Positions 9,507 to 20,525 of a DNA stretch of 64,000 nt are shown in pieces. Source of the DNA: Pseudomonas sp. HR96 (GTDB taxonomy: Bacteria; Pseudomonadota; Gammaproteobacteria; Pseudomonadales; Pseudomonadaceae); contig NZ_CP139141.1 in the NCBI RefSeq assembly GCF_034059295.1, forward strand, positions 1,285,001 to 1,349,000. The letters run 5' to 3'. Numbering within the stretch: the first letter of the stretch is position 1; every line of letters begins with the position of its first letter. The position numbers and the translations under genes are program-made. Under the pieces are notes generated by a model that worked only from the letters and a program-made list of their open reading frames with translations, had not been told where the DNA came from and made no database searches.

Positions 9507-10522
9507 GGGCGTTGTTCCATCCCTTCGTTGTAGGTGCCCAGCGCAGCGGCGCGGTTGCACACGGCGCGGTGCAGCAGCTCGCGCTGGCCCGCTTCGACGT
9601 TGGCGGGTTTGCCGTCCCAGGCACTGAGCGCCGGTTGCTGCAGGGCGCGACCGTAGGAGAAGGTTACCGCCCATGGCAGCGCCTGGCCTTGATGCATGTC
9701 ATTCAAATGCGCCGAGGCCAGCTCGGCCGACTGTCCGCCGGAAAGAAAGGCGATGCCGGGCACGGCAGCCGGCACTGCCCGCAGCAGCACCTGCACAGTG
9801 GCGTCGGCGACTTCCTTGACCGAGGCCTGTTCGGCCGCCTCGCTGCCACTGGTGACCATGTTCGGCTTGAGCAGCATCCCTTCGAGCACCACGCCCTGGG
9901 CGTTGAGTTCGGCGAACACGGCGTGCAACACGCGCTCGGTGACTTCGCTGCAGCGCTGCAACGAGTGGGCGCCGTCCATCAGCACTTCCGGCTCGACGAT
10001 TGGCACCAGGCCAACTTCCTGGCACAACGCGGCGTAACGCGCCAGCGCATGGGCGTTGACCGCGATGCCGGCATCGGAGGGAATGCCGTCGCCGATGTTG
10101 ATCACCCCGCGCCACTTGGCGAAACGTGCGCCGAGCTTGAAGTAGTCCTCGAGGCGCTGGCGCAGGCCGTCGAGGCCTTCGGTGACGGTCTCGCCGGAGT
10201 GGCCGGCCAGTGGCTTGGCGCCCAGGTCGACCTTGATCCCGGGGATCAGCCCCCGCTCGCGGATGACGTCGATGAACGGCGTGCCGTCGAGTTTCTTCTG
10301 GTGGATGGTTTCATCGAACAGGATCAGCCCGCTGACGCTCTCGGCCAGGCGCGGCGTGGTAATCAGCAGCTCGCGGTAGGCGCGGCGCATTTCTTCGGTG
10401 TCTTCGATGCCTTGCTCGACGAAGCGCTTGCGGCAGGTCGAGGCGCTTTCGTCCATCGCCAACAGGCCCTTGCCGTCGGCGACCAGTGCCTTGGCGATAT
10501 CGCTCAGTGCTTGAGTGTTCAT
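9503..10522 (-). CDS. class I fructose-bisphosphate aldolase
   Basis: A 339-residue Schiff-base aldolase: fructose-1,6-bisphosphate to dihydroxyacetone phosphate + glyceraldehyde-3-P. The family's N-terminal GKGLLAMDES motif and the lysine-containing MLLKPNMV motif (Schiff-base lysine) are present. The start is ATG 10522 with AAGGAGG 7-8 bases upstream; longer upstream reading is not coding-like. Pseudomonas normally relies on a class II enzyme for central metabolism, so this class I copy is probably dedicated to the phosphoketolase operon. It is the first gene of that operon, with the promoter expected in 10523-10644. Confidence 0.93.
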   Translation of the reverse strand: MNTQALSDIAKALVADGKGLLAMDESASTCRKRFVEQGIEDTEEMRRAYRELLITTPRLAESVSGLILFDETIHQKKLDGTPFIDVIRERGLIPGIKVDLGAKPLAGHSGETVTEGLDGLRQRLEDYFKLGARFAKWRGVINIGDGIPSDAGIAVNAHALARYAALCQEVGLVPIVEPEVLMDGAHSLQRCSEVTERVLHAVFAELNAQGVVLEGMLLKPNMVTSGSEAAEQASVKEVADATVQVLLRAVPAAVPGIAFLSGGQSAELASAHLNDMHQGQALPWAVTFSYGRALQQPALSAWDGKPANVEAGQRELLHRAVCNRAAALGTYNEGMEQRP

Positions 10523-10644
10523 CAGCAGCCTCCTTATGTCAGAGAACCAGTAGTCCAAAGATTCAGCCGCGCCCTCTGCGGCGCGAGGTACAGGGGTGTG
10601 ACCATAGCCTATGGGAGATGTTCGGCGCCTGAAGATGAACAAAA

Positions 10645-11658
10645 TCAGCGCTTCCAAGCTCCGTCACTGGCTACCAGGGCTTTGTGTATCGCCTCGTTCC
10701 AGTGCCCTTGGGCTAGGTCATAAGCCCCGAAGCTGCCCTCGAACTGCCAATAGGCCCAGGCAAAATGGCGCTTCTCGGCGGCGTTCACCACAGCAATTGT
10801 CCAGGCCAGGCGGTCGGCCGTGGGGGCCGCCTCGTAGGCGCCGAACTCACCCAGCAGCACCGGCCGGTCATGGGCCCTGGCCCAGTCGGCGATGACGTCG
10901 AACTCGTGGTACAGCTTGCTGCGTGAGGCCTGGTCGCCCCAGTGCACGTCGTGCTGGTCGCGGATATCCGCCCGCGTCCACGGCGCGCCCTGATGGGTGA
11001 AGCTGAAGGGATTGTAATAGTGCAGGGTGACGATCAGATGGCGGTCGGTGTCGGGCAGCTGCAGATCGGGCAGGGCAGTGAAGTAATTGCCCTTGGCCGG
11101 GCCGACGATCACCCCGCGCTGCGGGTTGCTCTGCCGAATCGTCGCCAGGACCTCAGCCAGGAGCGCGTTCCACTTTGCGACGGTCAGCTTGCCGCTGGGC
11201 TCGTTGAGCGCCTCGAACAGGACCGTGCCAGGCGCATCGCGAAAGCGCACAGCGACCTGGCCCCAGAACGCCAGAAGCCTGCTGCGGCAGGTCTCGGCGT
11301 TCTGCGCACAGGGGTGGAAGTCATGCTCGTCCAGGATCACCTTGAGCCCGGCGGCGCTGGCTTGCTGCACCACCGCATCGAGGCTGTGCAGCCATTGCGG
11401 GTCGAGTCGGTCGTGCGCGTCCATGTGGGCGAAGGCCTGCAGATTGACCCGCACGGTCTGGAAGCCACCGGCGGCGATGACCTTGAACAACTCGGGCGTG
11501 AACCGTGCCTTGGCCGGATCGCTCCACAGGGGGTCATAACCCAGCACATTGATGCCTCGGCCCAGCGATTGCGCCGAGTCGAATACATCCTGCGCCTGCA
11601 CCATCGCGCCGTGCAGCAGGCACAGGCCCAAGGTGGCCGCGCACAGGCGGACGATCAA
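10645..11658 (-). CDS. secreted glycoside hydrolase family 5 (cellulase-like)
   Basis: About 337 residues from a TTG start at 11658 that overlaps the stop of the upstream VOC gene, with a GAGG ribosome site just before it. That start gives a clean signal peptide (LCAATLGLCLLHGAMVQAQ). A longer ATG frame starting at 11718 would lie inside the neighbour and destroy the signal. GH5 residues: acid/base Glu153 in FEALNEP and nucleophile Glu271 in LLGEFG, with the substrate-side HYYNPF between them. The protein should hydrolyse a beta-1,4-type glucan or mannan outside the cytoplasm. The specific polysaccharide is unknown. Confidence 0.85.
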   Translation of the reverse strand: MIVRLCAATLGLCLLHGAMVQAQDVFDSAQSLGRGINVLGYDPLWSDPAKARFTPELFKVIAAGGFQTVRVNLQAFAHMDAHDRLDPQWLHSLDAVVQQASAAGLKVILDEHDFHPCAQNAETCRSRLLAFWGQVAVRFRDAPGTVLFEALNEPSGKLTVAKWNALLAEVLATIRQSNPQRGVIVGPAKGNYFTALPDLQLPDTDRHLIVTLHYYNPFSFTHQGAPWTRADIRDQHDVHWGDQASRSKLYHEFDVIADWARAHDRPVLLGEFGAYEAAPTADRLAWTIAVVNAAEKRHFAWAYWQFEGSFGAYDLAQGHWNEAIHKALVASDGAWKR

Positions 11659-12062
11659 GCCTCGTCCTCGGCGTACAGGCAGACGAAGCACAGCTTGTTG
11701 CCTTCCGGGTCGCGGCAATAGGCGGCGTAGAAGCCAGGGCCGTACTGTGGACGCAGGCCGGGGGCGCCTTCATCGACGGCCCCCAGCGCCAGGGCAGTGC
11801 GCCAGGCGTTGTCGACCTGGCTGTCGGAGGCCGCGCGAAAGCTCACCTGGGTGCCATTGCCCCAGCTGGCCGGCTGGCCGTTGAACGGCAACTGCACAAA
11901 GAACTGCGGGTAGCGCTGGCCGGGCAGCTGCCAGCCGGCGCCATCCGGGCCGGCGTCCTCATAATCCACCAGACGCACCAGGCCCAGCGGCAGAAGAACC
12001 GCGTCGTAGAAGGCAATCAGGGCAGGAAGGTCGCGGGCGCCGAGCTGGATGTGGCTGAACAT
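11655..12062 (-). CDS. VOC-family (glyoxalase/bleomycin-resistance fold) protein
   Basis: A 135-residue single-domain protein. It has the N-terminal FSHIQLGARDLPALIAFYDA strand-helix unit and the C-terminal YCRDPEGNKLCFV strand, typical of the vicinal oxygen chelate superfamily. A start at ATG 12062 has AGGAG 7 bases upstream; the open frame extends further but without coding features. Members bind a metal and act on small molecules or antibiotics. Function here is unspecified. Its stop overlaps the TTG start of the GH5 gene, so the two are co-transcribed. Confidence 0.82.
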   Translation of the reverse strand: MFSHIQLGARDLPALIAFYDAVLLPLGLVRLVDYEDAGPDGAGWQLPGQRYPQFFVQLPFNGQPASWGNGTQVSFRAASDSQVDNAWRTALALGAVDEGAPGLRPQYGPGFYAAYCRDPEGNKLCFVCLYAEDEA

Positions 12063-12217
12063 GGGAGGCTCCTGAGAGGTGCGCGGTTGGACGCACGGCA
12101 TGTGGGAGGGGGCGTGGCCCCTTGAGGCCGCCAGGCCGTTTGGTTGTCTAGTTGTTTGCATGCATCGACAGCTCGTGCGCTGCGCACGCTCCCACACCCG
12201 CAGTACGACCTGCGCAG

Positions 12218-13468
12218 CTACAGCGTCGTGCTGCCCTGCACCGGCAACGGCGGTGCAACGACCACAGCAAAGGTAGCAAACAAAGCGCTGGCCAAGGCGA
12301 ACGCCACGATCACCCCGGCCATGGGCCGCGGCGTGCCGTCGGCGAAGATGCCCACCAGCCCCGAGCCGAAGATGCCGGTGCCGTATTGCAGGGCACCGAC
12401 CAGCGCCGACACGGCGCCGGCCATGTGCGGATAGCCATTAAGGGCGCCAATGATCGAGTTGGCGATAATCAGCCCGGTGGCGCCGACGAAGACGAACAGC
12501 GGCACGACCAGGCCTGGCAAGCCGCCCCATTGCGTCCAGGCATCCAGCGCCACCACGCAGGCGGCGCTGGCACCCAGCCAGCTGCCATAGCGCAACAGCG
12601 TATCGCTGCCGACCCGGCGCACCAGCCGCGCATTGAGCCCGTTGGCCAGCATGATGCCGACGATGCCGGCACCGAACAGCAGGCCGTAGACCTGCGGCGA
12701 CACGTGGTAATAGCTGATGTAGGCGAACGGCGTACCGGCGATGTAGGCATACAGGGCGCCATAGAAGCAGCCGCCGGCGCCGATGTAGGCGACGATGCGC
12801 CGTTGCGCCAGTAGCTGGCCGTAGCGGCGCAAGGCACCGCTCAAGGGCAATTGACTGCGCCGCTCGGCGGGTAGCGTTTCGGGCAGCAGGGTCAGGGCCA
12901 GCCAGGTGATGAAGCCGAACACCGCCAGCGCCCAGAAAATCGCTCGCCAGCTGCCGAGCGTGAGAATCAGGCTGCCGATGCTCGGGCCCAGCAAAGGGGC
13001 CACCGCCATCACGCTCATCAGCGTCGAGAGCATTTGTGCGGCGCGGTGGCCTTCGTACAGATCCCGCACCATGGCCCGCGCCAGCACCACGTTGGCGCAG
13101 GCGCCCACCGCCTGCACGGCGCGCCAGCCGATCATCCAGCCAATGTCGTTGGCCAGCGCACAGCCGGCAGAGCCGATGATGAACAGCAGCAGGCCGGCGA
13201 CGATCGGCCGCTTGCGACCGTAGCGATCGCCGATCGGGCCCCACAGCAACTGGCCCAGGCTGAAGCCCACCAGGTAGCCGGACAAGGTCCAGGCCACTTG
13301 CCCCGAGTCAGCGTGCAACGACTCGCCCATGGCCGGCATGGCAGGCAGATAAACGTCGGTGGAGACCGAGGCGAAGGCCATGAGGGCGCTGAGGATCGCC
13401 AGGATCTTCAGGCTTTGCCTATCGGAAGGAGGTGAGTGCTGCTGCGATGACTGGTGATCTGATGACAT
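12218..13468 (-). CDS. Bcr/CflA-subfamily multidrug MFS transporter
   Basis: A 416-residue inner-membrane protein with 12 hydrophobic helices. The Bcr/CflA hallmark STDVYLPAMPAM is in helix 1, and the MFS loop GPIGDRYGRKRP lies between helices 2 and 3. It exports drugs or metabolites by proton antiport. The start MSSDHQSSQQ leads into a short polar N-terminus before helix 1, normal for the family. It is read divergently from katG with a 294-base gap. The 155 bases on its other side hold a REP-like GGGGGC/GCCCC hairpin. Confidence 0.9.
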   Translation of the reverse strand: MSSDHQSSQQHSPPSDRQSLKILAILSALMAFASVSTDVYLPAMPAMGESLHADSGQVAWTLSGYLVGFSLGQLLWGPIGDRYGRKRPIVAGLLLFIIGSAGCALANDIGWMIGWRAVQAVGACANVVLARAMVRDLYEGHRAAQMLSTLMSVMAVAPLLGPSIGSLILTLGSWRAIFWALAVFGFITWLALTLLPETLPAERRSQLPLSGALRRYGQLLAQRRIVAYIGAGGCFYGALYAYIAGTPFAYISYYHVSPQVYGLLFGAGIVGIMLANGLNARLVRRVGSDTLLRYGSWLGASAACVVALDAWTQWGGLPGLVVPLFVFVGATGLIIANSIIGALNGYPHMAGAVSALVGALQYGTGIFGSGLVGIFADGTPRPMAGVIVAFALASALFATFAVVVAPPLPVQGSTTL

Positions 13469-13750
13469 GGGGCGAAGCGTTACCCGTTGGCGTGGCGCGA
13501 TGCAGGCGCGCGAAGGTCAAAGCACTACTGTAGAGGGCCGCACGCCCGGCAACAATCTCTTTGCGAGGTGCAGAACATTTCAGGTCGTGGGTGCTTTGGC
13601 AATGGTCGCAGGCGCCACAGCGGTCTAGGATTAATCCGGTGCAGGTGGCGACCACGTGCCTGCAATACGTGAAGCGCATGATCGGAGCCCGGCGCCCCCC
13701 GCGTGATGGCGCCTTCGAAAGGGGACCGACAGCCTGAACGATTCACCTGA

Positions 13751-16042
<2,292 letters not shown>

Positions 16043-16101
16043 TCGAAAGCGGGACCGGGCTTGCCCCCGTCAACGCCGCCTGTGGCCTCACCCAGATTGG
16101 C

Positions 16102-16371
16102 GTAGGAGCCGGCGTAGCTGGCGAGGGCATCACCTCGGTGTCCGGGTAAATCATCTGATGGCATCGCGGCCGATGGCCAATCAAGCCTGGCGTTCGGGGT
16201 CGCTCCGCTCGCCAGCTTCGCCGGCTCCTACGCCACCTGTGGGGTCACCGGATTGGCGTAGGAGCCGGCGTAGCTGGCGAGGGCAACACCTCGGTGGTTG
16301 GGTGGATCATCTGATGGCATCGCGGCCGATGGCCAATCAAGCCTGTCGTTCGGGGTCGCTCCGCTCGCCAG
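16102..16371. repeat. REPIN-type inverted repeats, tandem duplicated (16102-16231 and 16258-16371)
   Basis: GTAGGAGCCGGCGTAGCTGG at 16102 is matched by its inverted copy ending at 16231, forming a REPIN of about 130 bases. A near-identical second copy begins at 16258 (offset 156 bases) but loses its final arm after 16371, where other sequence begins. The interior differs by few bases between copies. The gap from katG to the HD-domain gene (16043-16419) holds nothing else that I can support. Confidence 0.8.
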
Positions 16372-16419
16372 CGCCTGTGCGCCCCGTGATGGAAGGGGCA
16401 AAGCCCCCGATTCTCGACT

Positions 16420-17049
16420 TCAGCCCTTCCACCCCGAGCCACGAATCACCTCGCAGAAGTTGCCCCGCACGAAGCGCGGGTCCTTGTCGGCCAGCACGTC
16501 GGCCTTGACGTTGCCGAACGTGGTCTGCGGCTTGTGCTTGATGCCGTCGTAGAAGGCTTGAATGATGTCTTCCTTGAAATGCTCGGTACGCGGGTGCAGG
16601 CGCACGATGGCCTCGCGCTCGGCATCGCTGTATTCGTTGTAGGTCAGGCCCAGCACGTCCATCTCCACACCGGCGGTGACCAGGGCGATCACGGGGTGCA
16701 TGTGCTGCGGGATGCCGGGTGTGGTGTGCAGGGCAATGGCCGTCCATACGGTGCCGATGTCGGCTTCGGCAATCTGGTGGCCGCGCAGGAAATCCCGCGC
16801 CGCATTGGCGCCGTCCACTTCGAAGCGTTCGCAGGCGCTGCTGCATTTATGGGTCAGGCCCATATCGTGGAACATGCACCCGGCGTACAGCAGCTCGCTG
16901 TCGAACTCCAGGCCCCGGCGCTGGCCGGCCAGCGCGGCGAAATGATAGACGCGGCTGGAATGTTGAAACAGCAGGTCGGGCGCCGTGTCGCGGACCAGTT
17001 CGGTGATTTCGCGGGCCATGGCGCTGTCGGGGGTCTTGAAGTCATACAT
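16420..17049 (-). CDS. HD-domain phosphohydrolase-like protein (cyanamide-hydratase-like family)
   Basis: About 209 residues from ATG 17049 (MYDFKTPDSA). Metal ligands of an HD fold are visible: His in FQHSSR near 30, His-Asp in GCMFHDMGLT at 61-62, and later His in ALHTTPGIPQH. The spacing and the GIPQHMHP element resemble HD proteins annotated as cyanamide hydratase-like. The reaction is not established. It is divergent from a GlxA-type regulator with a 118-base shared promoter region, which suggests that the regulator controls it. A start further upstream (17100) would run into that region. Confidence 0.8.
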   Translation of the reverse strand: MYDFKTPDSAMAREITELVRDTAPDLLFQHSSRVYHFAALAGQRRGLEFDSELLYAGCMFHDMGLTHKCSSACERFEVDGANAARDFLRGHQIAEADIGTVWTAIALHTTPGIPQHMHPVIALVTAGVEMDVLGLTYNEYSDAEREAIVRLHPRTEHFKEDIIQAFYDGIKHKPQTTFGNVKADVLADKDPRFVRGNFCEVIRGSGWKG

Positions 17050-17167
17050 GCAGGTGATCTCTGTGCCGGGGGTGGAATTCCATTGTCGGCTCGTGCACAC
17101 TTGTCCTCAATCGTCGTTATGCGACGTTTACTGCCATATGCGGATCATTGCCGCCACGGAGCCCGAC

Positions 17168-18130
17168 ATGGCCGATCAACCGCGAACCATCGCCATCCTG
17201 GCCTTGCCTGGTGTGCAACTGCTGGACGTCTGCGGGCCACTGGACGTGTTCGCCGAAGCCAACCGCTCTGCAGATCGCGCGCTTTACCAGCTCCGCGTGC
17301 TGGGCACGCGGCCGGGTCCGATCGGCAGCTCCTCGGGCGCCAGGCTCATGGCCGATGCCACGCTGCAGGACACCGACGAGGCCATCGACACGCTGCTCGT
17401 CGCCGGCTGCCCGGACGCCGCGCAACGCCCGGTGGATGCGGCACTGACGCAATGGCTGCAGCGCCGCGCGCCAGGACTGAGGCGCCTGGGCTCGGTGTGC
17501 ACCGGCGCTTTCATTCTGGCCCGCGCCGGTCTGCTCGAAGGCCGGGAGGTCACCACCCATTGGGCTGGGGCCGAGCAGCTGGCTGCCGAGTTTCCCGGGG
17601 TCCGGGTGCAGGTCGATGCGATTCACGTGCGCGACGGCAAACTGCGTACAGCGGCCGGCGTTACCGCTGGCCTGGACCTCGCCCTGGCGCTGGTCGAGGA
17701 GGACCACGGCCCGGCCCTGGCCAGGGACGTGGCAGCGCATCTGGTGATGTTCTTCAAGCGCCCGGGCGGGCAGTTGCAGTTCAGCCGCAAGGGCGAGGCG
17801 GTGCCCACCGGCCGCTCGGCGTTGCAGGAGATTCAGCGCTACATCAGCGCCCATCCGGCAGCAGACCTGAGCATCGAGCAGCTGGCGAAGCGGGCAGGGC
17901 TGAGCCCGCGGCACTTTGCCCGGCTGTTCCAGGCCGAGGTGGGCGAGACGCCAGCGGCGTGGGTGGAAGCGGCGCGCATCGAGCGCGCTCGTCAGGCCCT
18001 TGAAGGCGGTAAGCTGGCGCCCAAGCAGGTGGCTGCGCTGTGCGGTTTTGCCAGTGTGGATGTCCTGCGGCGGGCCTTTACCCGCCGGCTGGGGGTCAGC
18101 CCTGCCGAGTTTCGCCGTGGCTTTGTCTGA
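17168..18130 (+). CDS. GlxA-type transcriptional regulator (DJ-1/PfpI domain plus AraC HTH)
   Basis: A 320-residue two-domain activator. Residues 7-180 form a DJ-1/PfpI-like sensor with the elbow Cys111 in GSVCTGAF, a position that is often regulatory rather than catalytic. Residues 220-318 form the AraC/XylS double helix-turn-helix (SIEQLAKRAGLSPRHFARLF). Members of this group sense amines, choline derivatives or amino acids. I start at ATG 17168 because the open frame upstream of it overlaps the divergent gene. The likely target is the HD-domain gene on the opposite strand. Confidence 0.88.
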   Translation: MADQPRTIAILALPGVQLLDVCGPLDVFAEANRSADRALYQLRVLGTRPGPIGSSSGARLMADATLQDTDEAIDTLLVAGCPDAAQRPVDAALTQWLQRRAPGLRRLGSVCTGAFILARAGLLEGREVTTHWAGAEQLAAEFPGVRVQVDAIHVRDGKLRTAAGVTAGLDLALALVEEDHGPALARDVAAHLVMFFKRPGGQLQFSRKGEAVPTGRSALQEIQRYISAHPAADLSIEQLAKRAGLSPRHFARLFQAEVGETPAAWVEAARIERARQALEGGKLAPKQVAALCGFASVDVLRRAFTRRLGVSPAEFRRGFV

Positions 18131-18214
18131 GTGCTGGCAGCCGCTGCCAACTTATGAGGCCGGCAAGGGTCCATTGTGTTGAGTCCGTGCGACACACCCA
18201 AAGGAGCCTTCTAC

Positions 18215-18451
18215 ATGCCTGGCCAGAACACTTCCTTTCATGAACTGCTGCATCGTATCGCCGCCGGCGCCACCGAGCTGAGTGCGCCAGAAGATGTCGA
18301 TACCACTTCGCAACTGATCAGCTTCGGTTTCGCCACGGCCGACTTCGTTCAGCACGACGGGCACCTGACCTACACCAATGTGCGCATCACACCCCAAGGG
18401 CGCGGCTACGTAGCTGACTGGGACGGACCACATGGTTCGGCGATACGCTGA
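18215..18451 (+). CDS. hypothetical small protein
   Basis: A 78-residue acidic soluble protein starting MPGQNTSFHELLHRI, with AAGGAG 8 bases before ATG 18215. No transmembrane segment, cysteine motif or known domain is visible. A mid-region FGFATADFVQHDGHLTYTN suggests a beta-rich core. It lies just downstream of the GlxA-type regulator on the same strand, 84 bases away. I do not recognise the family, but the ribosome site and codon use make it a believable gene. Confidence 0.6.
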   Translation: MPGQNTSFHELLHRIAAGATELSAPEDVDTTSQLISFGFATADFVQHDGHLTYTNVRITPQGRGYVADWDGPHGSAIR

Positions 18452-18529
18452 CTGCTGCCTTGCGCCCTGCCCACATAAAGGTGGGCGGGGCAGAGTCCCC
18501 GAGAGGCCGCAAGCCAGGTGCAATACCGG

Positions 18530-18790
18530 TCAGAACTTCCCGGTCCCGGCCCCCTGGGTATTGGGGTATTCCCACTGTTGCACGATCTTGTCCTTGATCA
18601 GCAGGCGCTTCTCCTTGAGCTTGGTCACTTCATCGTCATTGGCCGCAGCTTTTTCGGCATCGACCACGGCGGCGTCGGCACCCTGGTATTCGTCCAGCAG
18701 CCGGCTGAGCTTTTCGTCGCCCTGGCGACGCTTGTCGACTTCGGCCTTGCTGACGTTGAGGTCTTCGTACAGATCGTGTTTTACCGGCAT
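18530..18790 (-). CDS. YdcH/DUF465-like coiled-coil protein
   Basis: An 86-residue, highly charged protein from ATG 18790 (MPVKHDLYEDLNVSKAEV) with GGGAG before it. It has the helical hairpin of DUF465/YdcH: heptad-rich segments with a VTKLKEKRLLIKDKI stretch near the C-terminus. Function is unknown. It converges with the small hypothetical gene and diverges from rnd. Confidence 0.72.
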   Translation of the reverse strand: MPVKHDLYEDLNVSKAEVDKRRQGDEKLSRLLDEYQGADAAVVDAEKAAANDDEVTKLKEKRLLIKDKIVQQWEYPNTQGAGTGKF

Positions 18791-18978
18791 GGGTATGTTT
18801 CTCCCTGTAGCCCGCAGGTTGCGGGGTTGAGAATAGTCGCGGTGCACTATCTGTGACCCCCGTGCAGTGGCGATTTGTTCCCAGAGGCTGTACGAATTCC
18901 GGGCGAACTGATGGCGCCGATGCCCAGTAATGGCTGGGGGCGATATATACTGCGCGCCATTGTTCAAGGGAGAGCCCC

Positions 18979-20154
18979 GTGGCTATCGATATTCACTGGA
19001 TCCGCGACGACGCCAGCCTGGCCGCCCATTGCGCCGCCTGGCAGTCCCTTCCCTTCGTGGCGGTCGACACCGAGTTCATGCGCGTCGACACGTTTTACCC
19101 GATTGCCGGGCTGATCCAGGTCGGCGATGGCGCCAGCGCGTTCCTCATTGACCCGCTGACCATCCAGCAATGGCAGCCGCTGGCGGCGTTGCTGGAAAAC
19201 CCGGCGGTGGTCAAGGTGCTGCACGCCTGCAGCGAAGACCTCGAGGTGCTGTTGCGCCTGACCGGTAGCCTGCCGGCACCATTGTTCGACACGCAGTTGG
19301 CGGCCGCCTATCTGAACCTGGGCTTTTCCATGGGCTATTCACGGCTGGTGCAGGAGGTGCTCGGGATCGAGCTGCCCAAGGGCGAAACCCGTTCCGATTG
19401 GCTGCAACGGCCGCTGTCCGACACGCAGGTGAGCTACGCCGCCGAAGACGCCGTGCATCTGGCCGAGGTGTACGCCCAACTGCGCCCGCGCCTTAGCGAC
19501 GAGCGCGCCGCCTGGGTGCTGGAAGACGGCGCCGAGCTGGTCGCGCAACTGCGTCGCGAGGTCGACCCCGACGAGCTTTACCGCGAGGCCAAGCTGGCCT
19601 GGAAGCTGTCCCGGGCGCAGCTGGCTGTGTTGCGCGAGCTGTGTGCCTGGCGTGAGCGCGAGGCCCGCGCCCGCGACGTGCCGCGCAACCGCATCGTGCG
19701 CGAGCATTCGCTGTGGCCGCTGGCCAAGACCCAGCCGGACAACCTGCAGGCGCTGTCGCGCATCGAAGACATGCACCCGCGCACCGTACGCCACGATGGC
19801 GAATTCCTCCTCGAGCTGATCAAGCGCAGCGCCAGCCTGCCGCCCGAGCAGTGGCCCGCGGCCGTGCCTGAGCCGCTGCCGGTCGAAGCGGCCGCAGTGC
19901 TCAAGCAACTGCGCGCAGTCGGCCAGGCGCAGGCGGAGCGGCTGGGGATTGCCCCGGAACTGATGCTGCGCAAAAAAAACCTCGAAGCCCTGCTCAAGAG
20001 CGGCTATCCGAATGGCCCTTGGCACTTGCCGGAAAGCCTGCGTGGCTGGCGCCGCGAACTCATGGGCGACGCGCTGTTGCACTGCCTGGCGCAAAGCTCG
20101 GCAACGTCAGCCTCGGCAACGCCAGGCTCGAACGAATCAGAGAAGCTGTCATGA
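18979..20154 (+). CDS. rnd: ribonuclease D
   Basis: A 391-residue 3'-5' exonuclease for tRNA maturation. The DEDD active site is seen as Asp-Glu in [10 protein letters not shown], Asp in [10 protein letters not shown] and the final Asp in [14 protein letters not shown], all in the first 170 residues. An HRDC-type helical domain follows ([16 protein letters not shown]). Translation starts at GTG 18979 with AAGGGAGA upstream. The stop overlaps the next start by ATGA, so it is coupled with ycgL. Confidence 0.95.
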   Translation: MAIDIHWIRDDASLAAHCAAWQSLPFVAVDTEFMRVDTFYPIAGLIQVGDGASAFLIDPLTIQQWQPLAALLENPAVVKVLHACSEDLEVLLRLTGSLPAPLFDTQLAAAYLNLGFSMGYSRLVQEVLGIELPKGETRSDWLQRPLSDTQVSYAAEDAVHLAEVYAQLRPRLSDERAAWVLEDGAELVAQLRREVDPDELYREAKLAWKLSRAQLAVLRELCAWREREARARDVPRNRIVREHSLWPLAKTQPDNLQALSRIEDMHPRTVRHDGEFLLELIKRSASLPPEQWPAAVPEPLPVEAAAVLKQLRAVGQAQAERLGIAPELMLRKKNLEALLKSGYPNGPWHLPESLRGWRRELMGDALLHCLAQSSATSASATPGSNESEKLS

Positions 20155-20444
20155 AACGCATTTGCTCGATCTACAAAAGTCCGAAACGCAACGAAATGTA
20201 CCTTTACGTGCTCAAGAGCGACGGCCTGGAGCGCGTGCCCGAAGGGCTGCTGAGCGTGTTCGGCAAGCCGGTGCACGCTTTCGACCTGGTGCTGTCGCCC
20301 GAACGCGCGCTGGCCCGCGAAGATATCCACACGGTGCTCGAACACCTCGACAGCCAGGGTTACCATTTGCAGATGCCGCCCGCCGAGGACGAATACATCG
20401 AGCATTTGCCCGAAGAATTGCTGCGCCGCAACGATCCCATCTGA
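20151..20444 (+). CDS. YcgL domain-containing protein
   Basis: A 97-residue protein starting [20 protein letters not shown], overlapping the rnd stop (ATGA). The two-strand opening and the [18 protein letters not shown] region are characteristic of the YcgL family, whose role is unclear. Pairing with rnd is conserved in Pseudomonas as far as I recall. No cofactor motif is visible. Confidence 0.88.
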   Translation: MKRICSIYKSPKRNEMYLYVLKSDGLERVPEGLLSVFGKPVHAFDLVLSPERALAREDIHTVLEHLDSQGYHLQMPPAEDEYIEHLPEELLRRNDPI

Positions 20445-20525
20445 GCGCCGCCGACAACCCCGCTTTCCACTTTCACGGCCTGCGGCCCAGTGCCGCCGGC
20501 ACGCTCTTGCACAGGTTTCATGATC

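Noticed and set aside
16158..16508. Open frames across the REPIN region after katG
   Set aside because: They consist of repeat sequence and the HD gene's antisense; not genes.
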